From the NCBI GenBank assembly GCA_028565635.1, contig JAOXYB010085053.1, forward strand, positions 1-22,683: a DNA stretch of 22,683 nt, given 5' to 3'. This document shows positions 22,676 through 22,683 of the stretch, piece after piece (the stretch's first letter is position 1; every line of letters begins with the position of its first letter). The DNA comes from Phoronis ovalis (Eukaryota; Phoronida; Phoronidae). The notes under the pieces are model-generated. The model saw only the letters and a list, made by a program, of their open reading frames with translations. It made no database searches and had not been told where the DNA came from. The position numbers and the translations under genes are program-made.

Positions 22676-22683
22676 TGTATATA

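Larger units (their letters stand above)
20746..22683. other. Intron upstream of first visible exon (incomplete)
   Basis: 1.9 kb without a supported exon. Donor-like sites near 20958, 21540, 21655 and 22450 were tested and either lack an acceptor, give stops, or break the phase. It contains a 9-base-arm hairpin (20982-21002) and the inverted repeat at its right end. The preceding exon must lie beyond the window. Confidence 0.7.

Overview
The window is animal-type nuclear DNA. It is strongly AT-rich and contains one long gene on the minus strand, split into at least 35 short coding exons by GT-AG introns of roughly 80 to 1,100 bases. Exon structure, intron size and the absence of any bacterial-style operon point to a metazoan. 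An invertebrate, possibly a lophotrochozoan such as a mollusc, is my guess from base composition and recurrent TACATGTA octamers; that is weak evidence.

I rebuilt the gene by finding, for each exon, the acceptor AG, the donor GT and the codon phase. All 34 internal junctions keep one reading frame. The joined coding sequence in the window is 5,270 nt (1,756 codons plus 2 nt), running from the exon at 20695-20745 (most 5') to the exon at 261-385 (most 3'). It has no start codon of its own: the first exon opens in phase 0 after an acceptor, so the 5' end lies beyond base 22683. A stop may lie at 41-43 in a weakly supported final exon (41-53); otherwise the 3' end lies to the left of the window. 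Residue numbers below count from the first exon seen here.

Protein layout: an N-terminal coiled coil (1-92); a basic Arg/Ser/Lys segment, then a long Ser/Asp/Glu-rich and Lys/Pro/Ser-rich disordered stretch (93-340); a short conserved-looking acidic/aromatic segment leading into a second coiled coil (about 361-526); a long Ser/Thr-rich region with a basic PKA-like site and a helical island (527-907); a third disordered region with a PP1-type RVxF motif (908-1256); two microexons encoding an acidic linker (1257-1277); and a more ordered helical C-terminal half (1278-1756). I do not recognise the family. A large scaffold-type coiled-coil protein (cytoskeletal, centrosomal or ciliary) is the kind of function such an architecture suggests, but this is inference.

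The first 19 exons are almost all symmetric phase 0-0 modules, while the C-terminal 16 have mixed phases. The introns hold mostly simple AT-rich sequence. Exceptions are a perfect 62-bp palindrome bounded by exact 9-bp direct repeats (17014-17093), a 31-bp tandem duplication of an acceptor-like signal (12517-12568), a 78-bp-period decayed duplication (6197-6298), and a near-perfect inverted repeat with a tRNA-SINE-like B box at the right edge (22540-22675). I see no second gene, rRNA, tRNA or complete transposon.
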